Source: a virus. From it: a DNA stretch of 30,000 bases. The notes under the pieces are model-generated. The model had not been told where the DNA came from and did no database searches. It saw only the letters and a program-made list of their open reading frames with translations. The position numbers were made by a program, and so were the translations under genes. The stretch lies in the IMG/VR virus record IMGVR_UViG_3300045999_008007, positions 1 to 30,000 of that record, one strand, 5' to 3'. This document shows, piece after piece, positions 19,686-27,558 of this stretch. How positions within the stretch are numbered: the stretch's first letter is position 1; each line of letters begins with the position of its first letter.

Positions 19686-20713
19686 TAGGAAGTGATCATA
19701 TTTTTCCACAAAGTCAAACAGAGGTCATGGACATCTCGGACCCCTTGAATCTTCATAAAATTTATATACAAAATGTTCAGACTCAAAGTAAACACCTATC
19801 TGATTGCTACCTCAGCTTCGATCCTGTATCAAAAAATCTCAGATTTGTTTCTTCTTATTTTTGTGAAGGTATTAAGAAAGGTTTAATCCCACGTATTTCT
19901 CAAAACTGTAGGGGTGGCGAAGATGGGTGGTGGAGAGAAAGAACTGGGGAGAGTTGGTATCCTTGGTTATGGACAAGATATTTTTCAAATAATTCATGTA
20001 ATGAACAATCTTGGAACAATTTATTTAAAGATATTAAAGATATTATTGATGATTTACCATCTGATATTAAACAAGCAGAAGGACAGTTGTCTGAATTCTA
20101 TCTTTATTTGGCATGTTTAGATCATACTTTTAGACTCAATGAAGAATTTGAGACAAAACTTAATGCTACACTATTAAATTATATATGGCCATCTAATCCT
20201 GTTTGTGGATTACAAATTAGAAGAGGTGAAATGGTTCCTCAAGATGGTAGTGTTAATAAATCATGGAATGGCCGACCAATTTTTACTATAGATGATTATA
20301 TCCATGGACTCGATATAGTCTGCGAAAAACTTGGGACCAATGATGTTTTTGTTTCTACAGATTCTTTAGAGACAATAAACTATTTAAAAAATAATTATTC
20401 TAAATATAATTTTATTTCTAATTTATATGATAGAAATTTATTTATTAGATATGATGGAGATGCGTCTACTGTTCATTTATCAATTGATTTACAATCTAAT
20501 CAGCATTTAATTCAGCATTATACAGAATCTTGTGTTGCTGATCTTGTGTGTTTAGCAAAATGTCAGGGGTATGTTGGTGGTATGAAACATTCTGAATATG
20601 GAGTTACTGGTTGGTTTTTACAAATGACAAAGCAAAAACAAATTACTCCTTATTATAATGTTGAAGGTAATTTTAATTTACAAGATAAACCTGTAGGATT
20701 ATTTTTACTATGA
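19679..20713 (+). CDS. Putative fucosyltransferase-type GT (GT23/O-FucT-like)
   Basis: The product is 344 aa. PVCGLQIRRGEMV (174-186) matches the HxRRxD-type GDP-sugar loop of alpha-1,6-fucosyltransferases and NodZ, with glutamine in place of histidine and GE in place of GD or TD. IHGLDIVCEKLGTNDVFVSTDSLETI is the following Rossmann unit, and ESCVADLVCLAKCQGYVGG with SEYGVTGW forms the C-terminal loop of the same fold. The N-terminal 130 residues are Trp-rich (GGEDGWWRERTGESWYPWLW). It would use a GDP-sugar, likely GDP-fucose like the GT11 enzyme in the same island. Family membership is an informed guess. Confidence 0.6.
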   Translation: MLIGSDHIFPQSQTEVMDISDPLNLHKIYIQNVQTQSKHLSDCYLSFDPVSKNLRFVSSYFCEGIKKGLIPRISQNCRGGEDGWWRERTGESWYPWLWTRYFSNNSCNEQSWNNLFKDIKDIIDDLPSDIKQAEGQLSEFYLYLACLDHTFRLNEEFETKLNATLLNYIWPSNPVCGLQIRRGEMVPQDGSVNKSWNGRPIFTIDDYIHGLDIVCEKLGTNDVFVSTDSLETINYLKNNYSKYNFISNLYDRNLFIRYDGDASTVHLSIDLQSNQHLIQHYTESCVADLVCLAKCQGYVGGMKHSEYGVTGWFLQMTKQKQITPYYNVEGNFNLQDKPVGLFLL

Positions 20714-21438
20714 AAACTGCTGTTTGTTTATATGGTCAACCTAGAAATTTTCATAATAATTGGCTATATCTTAAAAATCATATTATAGATAATAATTCTG
20801 CAGATGTATTCTTTCATTCATGGTTTCATGAAAATGATTTGATAGTCAGCGGTTCCACAATGGCTGGTAAATTTTTACATCCTAATTTAAGAACTGATTT
20901 ACCTAATATTATTAATCCAAAAGATTTTATTATTGAATCTCAAAAACCATTCCATGAAAAAATAGTTACATTAACCGATAATCAAATAGATGCTTGTTGG
21001 CCTAATTTATATGGAAATCCAGATAAAACAGCATTTATTAAGAATATGACTAAAACACAATATAGTATGATGTATAGTATTCATCAGTCTGTGATGTTAA
21101 AAGAATTATATGCTCAAAAAAATCAATTTGAATATGATTGTGTTATTATTTCAAGATTTGATACCTCTCCTAAATTACCAGTAAATCTATTAGACATCAA
21201 TCTGAATAATATCACGACTTGCTATGGTCCATTGCCTAGAGGAGAAATTAATGATTGGTTTATTATATGTAATAATAAACATAGTAATATACTAGGTAGT
21301 TTATTTTTTTTATTAGACTATCACAGAGACAATATTATTGCAAATGATAGCATGTGGACACCAGAAGCATATATAAGAGAACAAGTAAAATTATTTAATA
21401 TTAATGTAGACTTTAAAAATTATAATATTACTTTCTAA
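20710..21438 (+). CDS. Putative glycosyltransferase, YGQPR type (paralog 1)
   Basis: The product is 242 aa, ATGA-coupled to the previous gene. It begins AVCLYGQPRNF (4-14), and ADVFFHSWFHENDL follows at 31-44; this GQxR then DxFxHxW pattern occurs in putative transferases of phages, giant viruses and capsule loci. CVIISRFDTSPKLP (about 141-154) holds RFD, the likely metal- or nucleotide-binding acidic motif, and NDWFIICNNKHSNILG is a conserved later block. The adjacent gene shares the same start and block order, so the two arose by duplication or pair functionally. No enzyme of this type is characterised to my knowledge. Confidence 0.6.
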   Translation: MKTAVCLYGQPRNFHNNWLYLKNHIIDNNSADVFFHSWFHENDLIVSGSTMAGKFLHPNLRTDLPNIINPKDFIIESQKPFHEKIVTLTDNQIDACWPNLYGNPDKTAFIKNMTKTQYSMMYSIHQSVMLKELYAQKNQFEYDCVIISRFDTSPKLPVNLLDINLNNITTCYGPLPRGEINDWFIICNNKHSNILGSLFFLLDYHRDNIIANDSMWTPEAYIREQVKLFNINVDFKNYNITF

Positions 21439-22301
21439 TGAAAATTGCATTCTCACTATCTGGTCAACCATATTCAACACCAGAATGTTTATCCACATTC
21501 ATAGATAATGTATATTCATCAACACGCTGTGATATTTTTTGTCATTTTTGGTATGATGAGTCTTATCTAAATAGATGCTATAAAATGCACTATAATATGA
21601 AATTGCAACAAAATAATATATCACAAAAATTTCAAAGCATATTTACTATTCTTGAAAAAAATCATAGTTATGATTTATCTTTTACACAAAGATTTGATAC
21701 TAACACATGGCAAAATATGCCATTAAATTATCATAGGATGATGACTCCTATTTTTTTGTATGGATATTTATCTCAAACAGAATCTATTAATAAGTCATGT
21801 TATAATATTTCAAATGATTATGATATAATAATTAAAAGTAGACCAGATCTTATTTATACTAAAAATATTGGTCAAATTATCTCACAGTTAGATTTTACTG
21901 AAGATACTATCTATTTTCAAGATTCTATGTACGGAGGTCATTTGTATGCTGGTGAATTTAGTCATAATATTTGTGATTGGTTTTATGTTGGTCGTAGTGA
22001 TATAATTAAACGCTTTACATTTCAATTACATAATCAAGTGTCTCATAAGTTTAGAAATGGTATCAAACATATGAGAGATTACAATCATCAGTTGTGTGAG
22101 GAAAATAATATCAAAGTTCAGTTAGTGGATTTCGGCTCTCTTATACACAAACAGACTCCACTTTTTGACACTAAATACAAAAATGATATTAGTCTTTATT
22201 TGAATGATTTTGATTTTGATAAGAGTTATCCAAGAACACCAGAACTTTGGCCATACTGGATAGAATATGTGGATTTTGTTCACTTTAAAAATATTACATA
22301 A
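21438..22301 (+). CDS. Putative glycosyltransferase, SGQPY type (paralog 2)
   Basis: The product is 287 aa. Its ATG overlaps the previous TAA by one base. AFSLSGQPYSTPE (4-16), CDIFCHFWYDESYL, DIIIKSRPDLIY and CDWFYVGRSDIIKRF parallel the blocks of the preceding protein (YGQPR, DVFFHSW, CVIISRFD, NDWFIICNN), so it is a diverged paralog. RPD in place of RFD keeps the acidic residue. It has an additional middle segment (TQRFDTNTWQNMPLNYHRMM). The same GT-A-like inference applies. It is the last gene before the only clear gap (73 nt) in the early part of the island. Confidence 0.6.
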   Translation: MKIAFSLSGQPYSTPECLSTFIDNVYSSTRCDIFCHFWYDESYLNRCYKMHYNMKLQQNNISQKFQSIFTILEKNHSYDLSFTQRFDTNTWQNMPLNYHRMMTPIFLYGYLSQTESINKSCYNISNDYDIIIKSRPDLIYTKNIGQIISQLDFTEDTIYFQDSMYGGHLYAGEFSHNICDWFYVGRSDIIKRFTFQLHNQVSHKFRNGIKHMRDYNHQLCEENNIKVQLVDFGSLIHKQTPLFDTKYKNDISLYLNDFDFDKSYPRTPELWPYWIEYVDFVHFKNIT

Positions 22302-22374
22302 TCGCTAGTTGGTGGTATGAAATTTTCCATCCTCAACTATTATACTTTAGAGTTCAATATAAAAAGGGAGAATC

Positions 22375-23628
22375 ATGTCTTATAATATAGGTTTCGTCGG
22401 TCTTGGTAAATTAGGTCTGCCAGTTGCTCTTGCAATAGAGTCTAAGGGCCATAATGTTTGCGGATATGATATTAATCCAGCAGTTAAGACATATATTGAT
22501 AACAAATCTATCCCTTACAAAGAACTTTATGTAGATGAACTATTACCACAATCTCAAATTAAATTTACTGAGATAGATGATGTGGTCCAACAAAGTGATA
22601 TCATATTCGTGCCTGTGCAAACTCCTCATGATCCTCTTTATGAAGGATGTACTCCGCTACCAGCTACTCGCGTAGATTTTAACTATGATGCTCTGGTCAA
22701 TGCTATAAAAAATCTTTCAGAGTCTGTTGATAGAAATGGTCAAGAAAAAATAGTTGTTATAATATCAACAGTTCTTCCGGGAACTATTGAAAAATATATC
22801 AAACCAGTTTTATCAAATAAGATTAAATTATGTTATAATCCATTCTTTATTGCTATGGGAACAACTATTAAAGATTTTCTTAATCCAGAGTTTGTATTAT
22901 TTGGAGTAGACGATCCTGACGCTGCAAATTATGTTGAGAATTTTTATTCAACACTACATTCTAAAAAAGTTTTCAGAACAACTATTAAAAATGCTGAATT
23001 AATTAAAGTGGCATACAACACATTTATTGGTATGAAAATAGTTTATGCTAATACTATTATGGAAATTTGTCATAAAATAGGTGCAGACTGTGATGCTGTT
23101 ATTGATGCTATTAGTTTAGCAGATGAGCGACTGATTTCTCCCAAGTATCTGCGTGGTGGTATGGGTGATGGTGGTGGTTGTCATCCAAGAGATAATATTG
23201 CTATGTCATGGCTAGCAAAAATGTTAAATTTAAGTCATGACTATTTTGAAGATTTGATGCTTGCAAGAGAACATCAAACAGAATGGCTGGCATTTTTATG
23301 TGCTGAACCACAACGACCAATTTATATCCTCGGCAAGTCATTTAAACCAGAGACTAATATTCAAACTGGTAGTCCATCGATTCTATTATTTAACATATTA
23401 TATAGTCGCGGTTTTAATGTAGATATTTTTGATCCTCATACAGATGGATTAGAAAAATTCAATGAAAAATTTTCTAAGATAGAAGGTAATTCTGTAATTT
23501 TTTTAGGTACTATGCACGAATATTTCAAAGATTTGACATATCCAAATGGTAGTATTGTGATAGATCCATTCAGATATATCCCTGATAAAGAAAATATTAA
23601 ATTAATGCAAATAGGAAGAAATTTATAA
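22375..23628 (+). CDS. UDP-glucose/GDP-mannose dehydrogenase family protein
   Basis: The product is 417 aa, standard length. GFVGLGKLGLPVA (6-18) binds NAD, VPVQTPHDP (79-87) and STVLPGT (131-137) are family blocks, K211 with AYNTF (213-217) and the catalytic cysteine in GDGGGCHPRD (C269) are present, and GKSFKPETN begins the C-terminal UDP-binding domain. The enzyme oxidises C6 of a nucleotide sugar twice to give a uronic acid donor. GGCHPRD deviates slightly from the usual GGSCFPKD. GGGAG (22366-22370) lies 4 nt before the ATG, the strongest ribosome site in the island, and a 73-nt gap precedes it, so it may start a new transcript; TATACT (22341-22346) is present but no good -35 is seen. 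Confidence 0.88.
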   Translation: MSYNIGFVGLGKLGLPVALAIESKGHNVCGYDINPAVKTYIDNKSIPYKELYVDELLPQSQIKFTEIDDVVQQSDIIFVPVQTPHDPLYEGCTPLPATRVDFNYDALVNAIKNLSESVDRNGQEKIVVIISTVLPGTIEKYIKPVLSNKIKLCYNPFFIAMGTTIKDFLNPEFVLFGVDDPDAANYVENFYSTLHSKKVFRTTIKNAELIKVAYNTFIGMKIVYANTIMEICHKIGADCDAVIDAISLADERLISPKYLRGGMGDGGGCHPRDNIAMSWLAKMLNLSHDYFEDLMLAREHQTEWLAFLCAEPQRPIYILGKSFKPETNIQTGSPSILLFNILYSRGFNVDIFDPHTDGLEKFNEKFSKIEGNSVIFLGTMHEYFKDLTYPNGSIVIDPFRYIPDKENIKLMQIGRNL

Positions 23629-24411
23629 ATGAGTAATATAGCAAAAAAATTAAAATCTAAAAATTTAGATATCTCTATATCTCATTTAAATTTTTCTTAT
23701 GATAGGGCTATTGATGTATGGAAAGCAGCATATAGTGATACTCTTAAACGAATGGCACAATCTGAAACTATACATACTTTTTTAGATCTTGGAGCTAACG
23801 TTGGAGCCACAATAAATTTCTTTTGTGAAACTTTTCCAAGTATAAATACTGTGTATGGTTTTGAACCTATGCCATTCAACTATGACTATTTAATGTATAA
23901 AATTGCACCTCTTTTATCTGAAAATAAAAAAATACAAATTTTCCAAAAAGCAGTTTATTATGGTATACAAAAAGCATCATTTTGTGGTTTAGGAGACAAT
24001 AATACTGGTGGTATGCATCTTTCAGAAATAGTTGAAAGTAATAATGCTGAATTTGGGTGGGGAGAAGCCTTTCTCATTGGTTATGATGCTGAATGTGTAA
24101 CATTAGAAGATACTTTACCATCATCAACTATAATAGATCTGTGTAAAATAGATATTGAAGGTAGTGAATGGAATGTTTTATCTAATAGTCAATTTATTAA
24201 AAACAATATCAAAAATATTTTATTAGAATATCATTTTGTTTCAAACGATGGAATAGTTAGGCGCAGAAATCCACTTTCCGGTCCTTGTTTAAGATATAAT
24301 AATGCTGAAGCATATGCTATTAAATTTATTAATGATCATCTACCTAATTTTTCTATTGTAGAAACAATACTTAGTAGTGAAGGTATTTGGATTAGGAATA
24401 ATAATTTATGA
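23629..24411 (+). CDS. FkbM-family methyltransferase
   Basis: The product is 260 aa. HTFLDLGANVGATINFFCETF (in parts, 49-69) is SAM motif I of the FkbM group, VYGFEPMPFNYDYL is its typical strand-2 block, and CVTLEDTL with IDLCKIDIEGSEWNVL is the FkbM signature in which DIEG(S/A)E follows the acidic strand. These enzymes O-methylate sugars or other small groups in surface-glycan and secondary-metabolite clusters. It starts directly after the dehydrogenase stop, with AGGAAG as ribosome site, and overlaps the next gene by 4 nt (ATGA). Likely role: methylation of a sugar in the glycan; its position next to the uronic-acid-making enzyme suggests they act on the same residue. Confidence 0.88.
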   Translation: MSNIAKKLKSKNLDISISHLNFSYDRAIDVWKAAYSDTLKRMAQSETIHTFLDLGANVGATINFFCETFPSINTVYGFEPMPFNYDYLMYKIAPLLSENKKIQIFQKAVYYGIQKASFCGLGDNNTGGMHLSEIVESNNAEFGWGEAFLIGYDAECVTLEDTLPSSTIIDLCKIDIEGSEWNVLSNSQFIKNNIKNILLEYHFVSNDGIVRRRNPLSGPCLRYNNAEAYAIKFINDHLPNFSIVETILSSEGIWIRNNNL

Positions 24412-25379
24412 AAATTTGTTTAATAGGTCCAGGTATTATGTCTATTCCCCCAGATAATTGGGGTGCTGTAGAAAGTTTAATTTGGGATTATTATCAATAT
24501 CTTAATCAGATGGGTATCGAGACAGATATAATTAATAACCCTAATCTTGTACAAGTTGCCGATCAAGTTAATAATACAAACTATGATTTTATACATCTTC
24601 ATTATGATGATCATGCAGAAACTCTAAGTAAACTAATTAAGAAGCCATTTTGTACTACCACACACTATGGATATGTTAAAGAACATTATCCTAATTATGG
24701 TGGGTGGGGTCATATTTTTAATGGTGTACTAAAAAGTCCATCAATGATAGCATTATCAAATGAAATTGCACAAGTATTCAAAAATGCAGGCTATAATAAA
24801 TCTATTAAAGTTTTAAGGAATGGAGCAAGAACATCGGAGTTCTCTTTTAATACCAATCCTTCCAAATTTGGAATCTGTCTTGGTAAAATCGAACCACGCA
24901 AAAGACAAAGAGATTTAGCAAATGTTTGTGGTGATATGTGCAATATAGATTTCTTTGGTCCTGTTATAGATCCAACATTTAGGAATAATGGTAATTGTAT
25001 TTATAGAGGTATATGGTCTAAAAAAGATCTCTATGAAAATTTAAGCCATTACAAATGTTTAGTATTATTAAGTGATGGTGAAGCTGCACCGTTAGTTGTT
25101 CCAGAAGCATTATCAGCAGGATTAAGTTTAGTGGTTTCTGAAACAGCATCGGCAAATCTAGATCCTAGTTTACCGTTCATTCATGTAATACCTAATGGAA
25201 AATTTGATCATGATCTTATTTCTAGTATTAATTATGCTATTGGTAATAACTTTAAATATAGAAATCAAATTAGACAATATGCGTTTGACCACTTCGATTG
25301 GTCTGTTATCTGCAAAGACTATATTAAAATTATAGAAGAGTTAATAGATGAGAATAGCATTTCTAACAATAGCAACTAA
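24408..25379 (+). CDS. GT4-family glycosyltransferase
   Basis: The product is 323 aa, GT-B type. KICLIGPGIMSIPPDNWGAVE (2-22, in parts) is the typical first loop of GT4 enzymes (the xxPPxxWGGxE pattern), FCTTTHYGY is the strand with a His, KFGICLGKIEPRKRQRDL (about 157-174) is the phosphate-binding region with ExRK, and EAAPLVVPEALSAG (225-238) is the C-terminal nucleotide-sugar-binding block ExxxLVxxEAxA. It transfers a sugar from a nucleotide donor with retention. It is cytoplasmic or peripheral to the membrane. It overlaps the following GT6 gene by 32 nt. Confidence 0.88.
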   Translation: MKICLIGPGIMSIPPDNWGAVESLIWDYYQYLNQMGIETDIINNPNLVQVADQVNNTNYDFIHLHYDDHAETLSKLIKKPFCTTTHYGYVKEHYPNYGGWGHIFNGVLKSPSMIALSNEIAQVFKNAGYNKSIKVLRNGARTSEFSFNTNPSKFGICLGKIEPRKRQRDLANVCGDMCNIDFFGPVIDPTFRNNGNCIYRGIWSKKDLYENLSHYKCLVLLSDGEAAPLVVPEALSAGLSLVVSETASANLDPSLPFIHVIPNGKFDHDLISSINYAIGNNFKYRNQIRQYAFDHFDWSVICKDYIKIIEELIDENSISNNSN

Positions 25380-26046
25380 TAAATATACTCATTTTGCCCA
25401 AGATTTGTATAATAGTATCAATATTTATAGAAACAACTATCCTATAGATTTGATTTGTTTTACCAATAAAGCAGATTCATTTAGTCAATCTGGGCCTACT
25501 AAATTACAGACGATAGACACTAATCATATTCCATTTCCAATGATTTCTTTATTAAGATATCATTATTATGCATCTCAAGAAAAATTATTATCTTGGTATG
25601 ATTATATCTATCACATAGATTGCGATATGCTTTTAAAAGATGATTTATCAGATGAGTTTTTGGGCGAAAGGGTTTGTGTGATTCATCCAGCCTATACTCA
25701 TCCACAACATCCTCCAGAACAATTTCCCTATGACAGAAATGAAAAAAGTGGTGCTTTTATCCCTTATGGCTATGGTCAAAGATATTATCAAAATTGTTTT
25801 CAGGGTGGATCGTCCAAAGAATTTCTTAACATGTGTAGAACATTACAAGTAAGAATAGAGCAAGATTTGAGAAAAAATTATATTGCTCTTTGGCATGATG
25901 AGAGTTATATGAATAGGTATATGGCTGAAAATCCACCAACAAAAGAATTGCCGCCCACATATGCTCAACCTGAAAACTGGCCTAGTTTTGGATTAACTAA
26001 AATTTTACATAGAGAGAAAAATCATACAGAGATCAGAAGTATATGA
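25348..26046 (+). CDS. GT6-family glycosyltransferase (ABO/alpha-Gal type)
   Basis: The product is 232 aa, matching the short bacterial/phage GT6 form without stem or transmembrane segment. FLTIATNKYTHFAQDLYNSI (5-24), YIYHIDCDMLL (86-96), FPYDRNEKSGAFIPYG (126-141), YYQNCFQGG and ALWHDESYMNRYM (180-192) reproduce the GT6 pattern of blood-group A/B and alpha-1,3-galactosyl enzymes: TIAT-KY, DxD, YPYERRP-S-AYIP, YY-GAFFGG, WHDESHLNRY. The metal motif is DCD (91-93). Such enzymes add Gal or GalNAc in alpha-1,3 linkage, often to a fucosylated acceptor, which fits the GT11 enzyme in the same island. It overlaps the GT4 gene by 32 nt and the next by 4. Confidence 0.9.
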   Translation: MRIAFLTIATNKYTHFAQDLYNSINIYRNNYPIDLICFTNKADSFSQSGPTKLQTIDTNHIPFPMISLLRYHYYASQEKLLSWYDYIYHIDCDMLLKDDLSDEFLGERVCVIHPAYTHPQHPPEQFPYDRNEKSGAFIPYGYGQRYYQNCFQGGSSKEFLNMCRTLQVRIEQDLRKNYIALWHDESYMNRYMAENPPTKELPPTYAQPENWPSFGLTKILHREKNHTEIRSI

Positions 26047-26837
26047 TTAATAAAATGAGTTTTTGCATAGCTACTAATGGAAAAAAAGAACTTATTACGC
26101 AAATAAGTATTGGCAGTATTGCAATTGCATGTAAAAATGCTAATATAAATTTTGAAATTATAATTTGTGGAGTTTGTGGGCCGTTCATTGGTTTGTCTAA
26201 GATATTATCTTTTATAAAATGTGTAGAACATAATGAAGAAGCTAATACTGGACAACTAGCAAAGTTAAGAAATCTAGCTGCTAAACATACAGATGGAGAT
26301 ATATTGATTTTTTTAGATGATGATATCATCTTTAATGACGATTGGGCTATAAAATTATTAGAATACTCCAAAAATTACTCATGGGATATCTTAGGTAATA
26401 AAATACTCATGCCTAATTATGACAGATATTGGGATAGAGCAGTAATGAGGAGGAATGGACTTCATCATATGGTATCATATGATTATCCAGATACCGATCC
26501 AGAACTATATCAAACTGGATGTTTCTGGATAGTATCTAGACAATTATTTAATCAACATGGATGGGATAGTAATATTGGTTATTATGCATCTCATACTGGT
26601 GGTATTAATGAAGATATTGAATATTCACAAAGACTAGCTTCTTATGGTTATAAATTTATGTTTAATAAAAACGGGCTTGTTTGGCATTGGGACGAATCTT
26701 ATAGAGAGATCAAATATCCTAATGATGTTAGTGTATGTGAAAAATTTAAAAATCCAGAACGAATGATTTATAGTAATGAATTTTTATCATTACTAACAAG
26801 ACTTGGTGTTGAGTATATAGTAGAACAACCATCTTGA
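26043..26837 (+). CDS. GT2-family glycosyltransferase
   Basis: The product is 264 aa, ATGA-coupled to the GT6 gene. SFCIATNGKKELITQISI begins the GT-A fold, GQLAKLRNLAAKHTDGDILIFLDDDIIF (70-97, in parts) carries the metal-binding DDD (92-94) and GGINEDIEYSQRLASYGYKF the catalytic ED and acceptor helix typical of GT2. A WHWDESYREIKYPND block ends the core. It would invert the sugar linkage from a nucleotide donor. The substrate is unknown. Its stop codon lies inside the -35 region of a strong promoter (26834-26862) that drives the following genes. Confidence 0.85.
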   Translation: MINKMSFCIATNGKKELITQISIGSIAIACKNANINFEIIICGVCGPFIGLSKILSFIKCVEHNEEANTGQLAKLRNLAAKHTDGDILIFLDDDIIFNDDWAIKLLEYSKNYSWDILGNKILMPNYDRYWDRAVMRRNGLHHMVSYDYPDTDPELYQTGCFWIVSRQLFNQHGWDSNIGYYASHTGGINEDIEYSQRLASYGYKFMFNKNGLVWHWDESYREIKYPNDVSVCEKFKNPERMIYSNEFLSLLTRLGVEYIVEQPS

Positions 26838-26862
26838 CGCGGGCCATCGCTCTGGTTATAAT
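26834..26862 (+). promoter_or_regulatory. Strong sigma70-like promoter inside the glycan island
   Basis: TTGACG (26834-26839) and a perfect TATAAT (26857-26862) with a 17-nt spacer that is GC-rich (CGGGCCATCGCTCTGGT), unlike its AT-rich surroundings. GGT precedes the -10 as in P2 and P3. The expected start near 26868-26870 is only about 6 nt before ATG 26875, so the message would be nearly leaderless. Confidence 0.7.
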
Positions 26863-26874
26863 AAACAAGATAAA

Positions 26875-27018
26875 ATGCTTAAATTCTGCTTTATTATTGC
26901 AATGATATCTGGTTGTTTTAGCGGATTACATAAGATGTATTCTGTTAAAAATAATCCATCTTTAGGCGTTAAGCCTTCTAAAAATTTATTTACATTTCTT
27001 TTTATAGATAATTATTGA
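26875..27018 (+). CDS. Small putative lipoprotein, 47 aa
   Basis: The product begins MLKFCFIIAMISGC: a basic residue, a hydrophobic stretch and ISGC, a plausible lipobox with C14 as the lipidated residue. The remaining 33 residues (FSGLHKMYSVKNN, then PSLGVKPSKNLF) are polar and basic. No ribosome site is visible upstream, but the strong promoter at 26834 would give a start point about 6 nt before the ATG, so leaderless translation is possible. Small phage lipoproteins often block superinfection or act in lysis, so either role is possible here; this is inference. The frame could also be a chance reading frame. Confidence 0.45.
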   Translation: MLKFCFIIAMISGCFSGLHKMYSVKNNPSLGVKPSKNLFTFLFIDNY

Positions 27019-27027
27019 ATTTCGACT

Positions 27028-27558
27028 ATGAATAGGTTAAAAAATCAAAGAGTGTATTTGGCTGGCGCTATGGATCGAGTAGCAGATAGAGGTGCTACTT
27101 GGAGAGATAATATTACACCATTTTTAGAAGGTTTAGGAGTGATTGTTTTCAATCCCATTAGCAAGCCTTCTGAAACTGGCCTAGAAGATCAGGATGCTCA
27201 TTCTATAAAAAAGAAACTTAAAGAAAAATGTCAATATGATGAACTATCTTTAATGATGAAAAATATTAGAGCTGTTGATCTTAGATTAGTAGATATCAGT
27301 GATTTTGTCATAGTCAATCTTGATTTAAATGTTCATCCATGTGGAACATTAGAAGAAATTTTTTGGGCAAATCGTCAAAAAAAACCTATTATAATTCATA
27401 TGGTACAAGGTAAGCAGCAAACACCAGATTGGTTATTCGGCACTATCCCACATCAAATGATTTTTTCAAATTGGGATGAAATTAAATCCTATTTATCTTA
27501 TATTAATCTATCAGAAAATATAGATAATCATAAAAGATGGTATTTTTTTGACATATGA
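27028..27558 (+). CDS. Nucleoside 2-deoxyribosyltransferase-like protein
   Basis: The product is 176 aa. VYLAGAMDR (9-17), VADRGATWRDNITPFLEGLGVIVFNPISKP and IRAVDLRLVDISDFVIVNLD form the fold of the nucleoside 2-deoxyribosyltransferase group, and HPCGTLEEIFWANRQKKPIIIH carries the TxEE with the catalytic-type Glu. The family exchanges bases on deoxynucleosides or hydrolyses nucleotides. In phages it may serve nucleotide salvage or make modified nucleotides or signalling molecules. No ribosome site is clear. Its stop overlaps the next start (ATGA). Placement in a glycan island next to GMP reductase suggests a common nucleotide theme. Confidence 0.75.
   Translation: MNRLKNQRVYLAGAMDRVADRGATWRDNITPFLEGLGVIVFNPISKPSETGLEDQDAHSIKKKLKEKCQYDELSLMMKNIRAVDLRLVDISDFVIVNLDLNVHPCGTLEEIFWANRQKKPIIIHMVQGKQQTPDWLFGTIPHQMIFSNWDEIKSYLSYINLSENIDNHKRWYFFDI

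Noticed and set aside
22306-22338. AGTTG/CAACT stem in the 22302-22374 gap as a possible terminator
   Set aside because: Only five clear pairs with a loose interior and no T-run; not enough for a terminator call.
22341-22346. TATACT as -10 of a promoter for the dehydrogenase gene
   Set aside because: No acceptable -35 at 16-18 nt; left as a remark only.
22317-22385. 22-codon frame in the gap before the UDP-sugar dehydrogenase gene
   Set aside because: Very short, overlaps the strong ribosome site and start of the next gene, no recognisable peptide.
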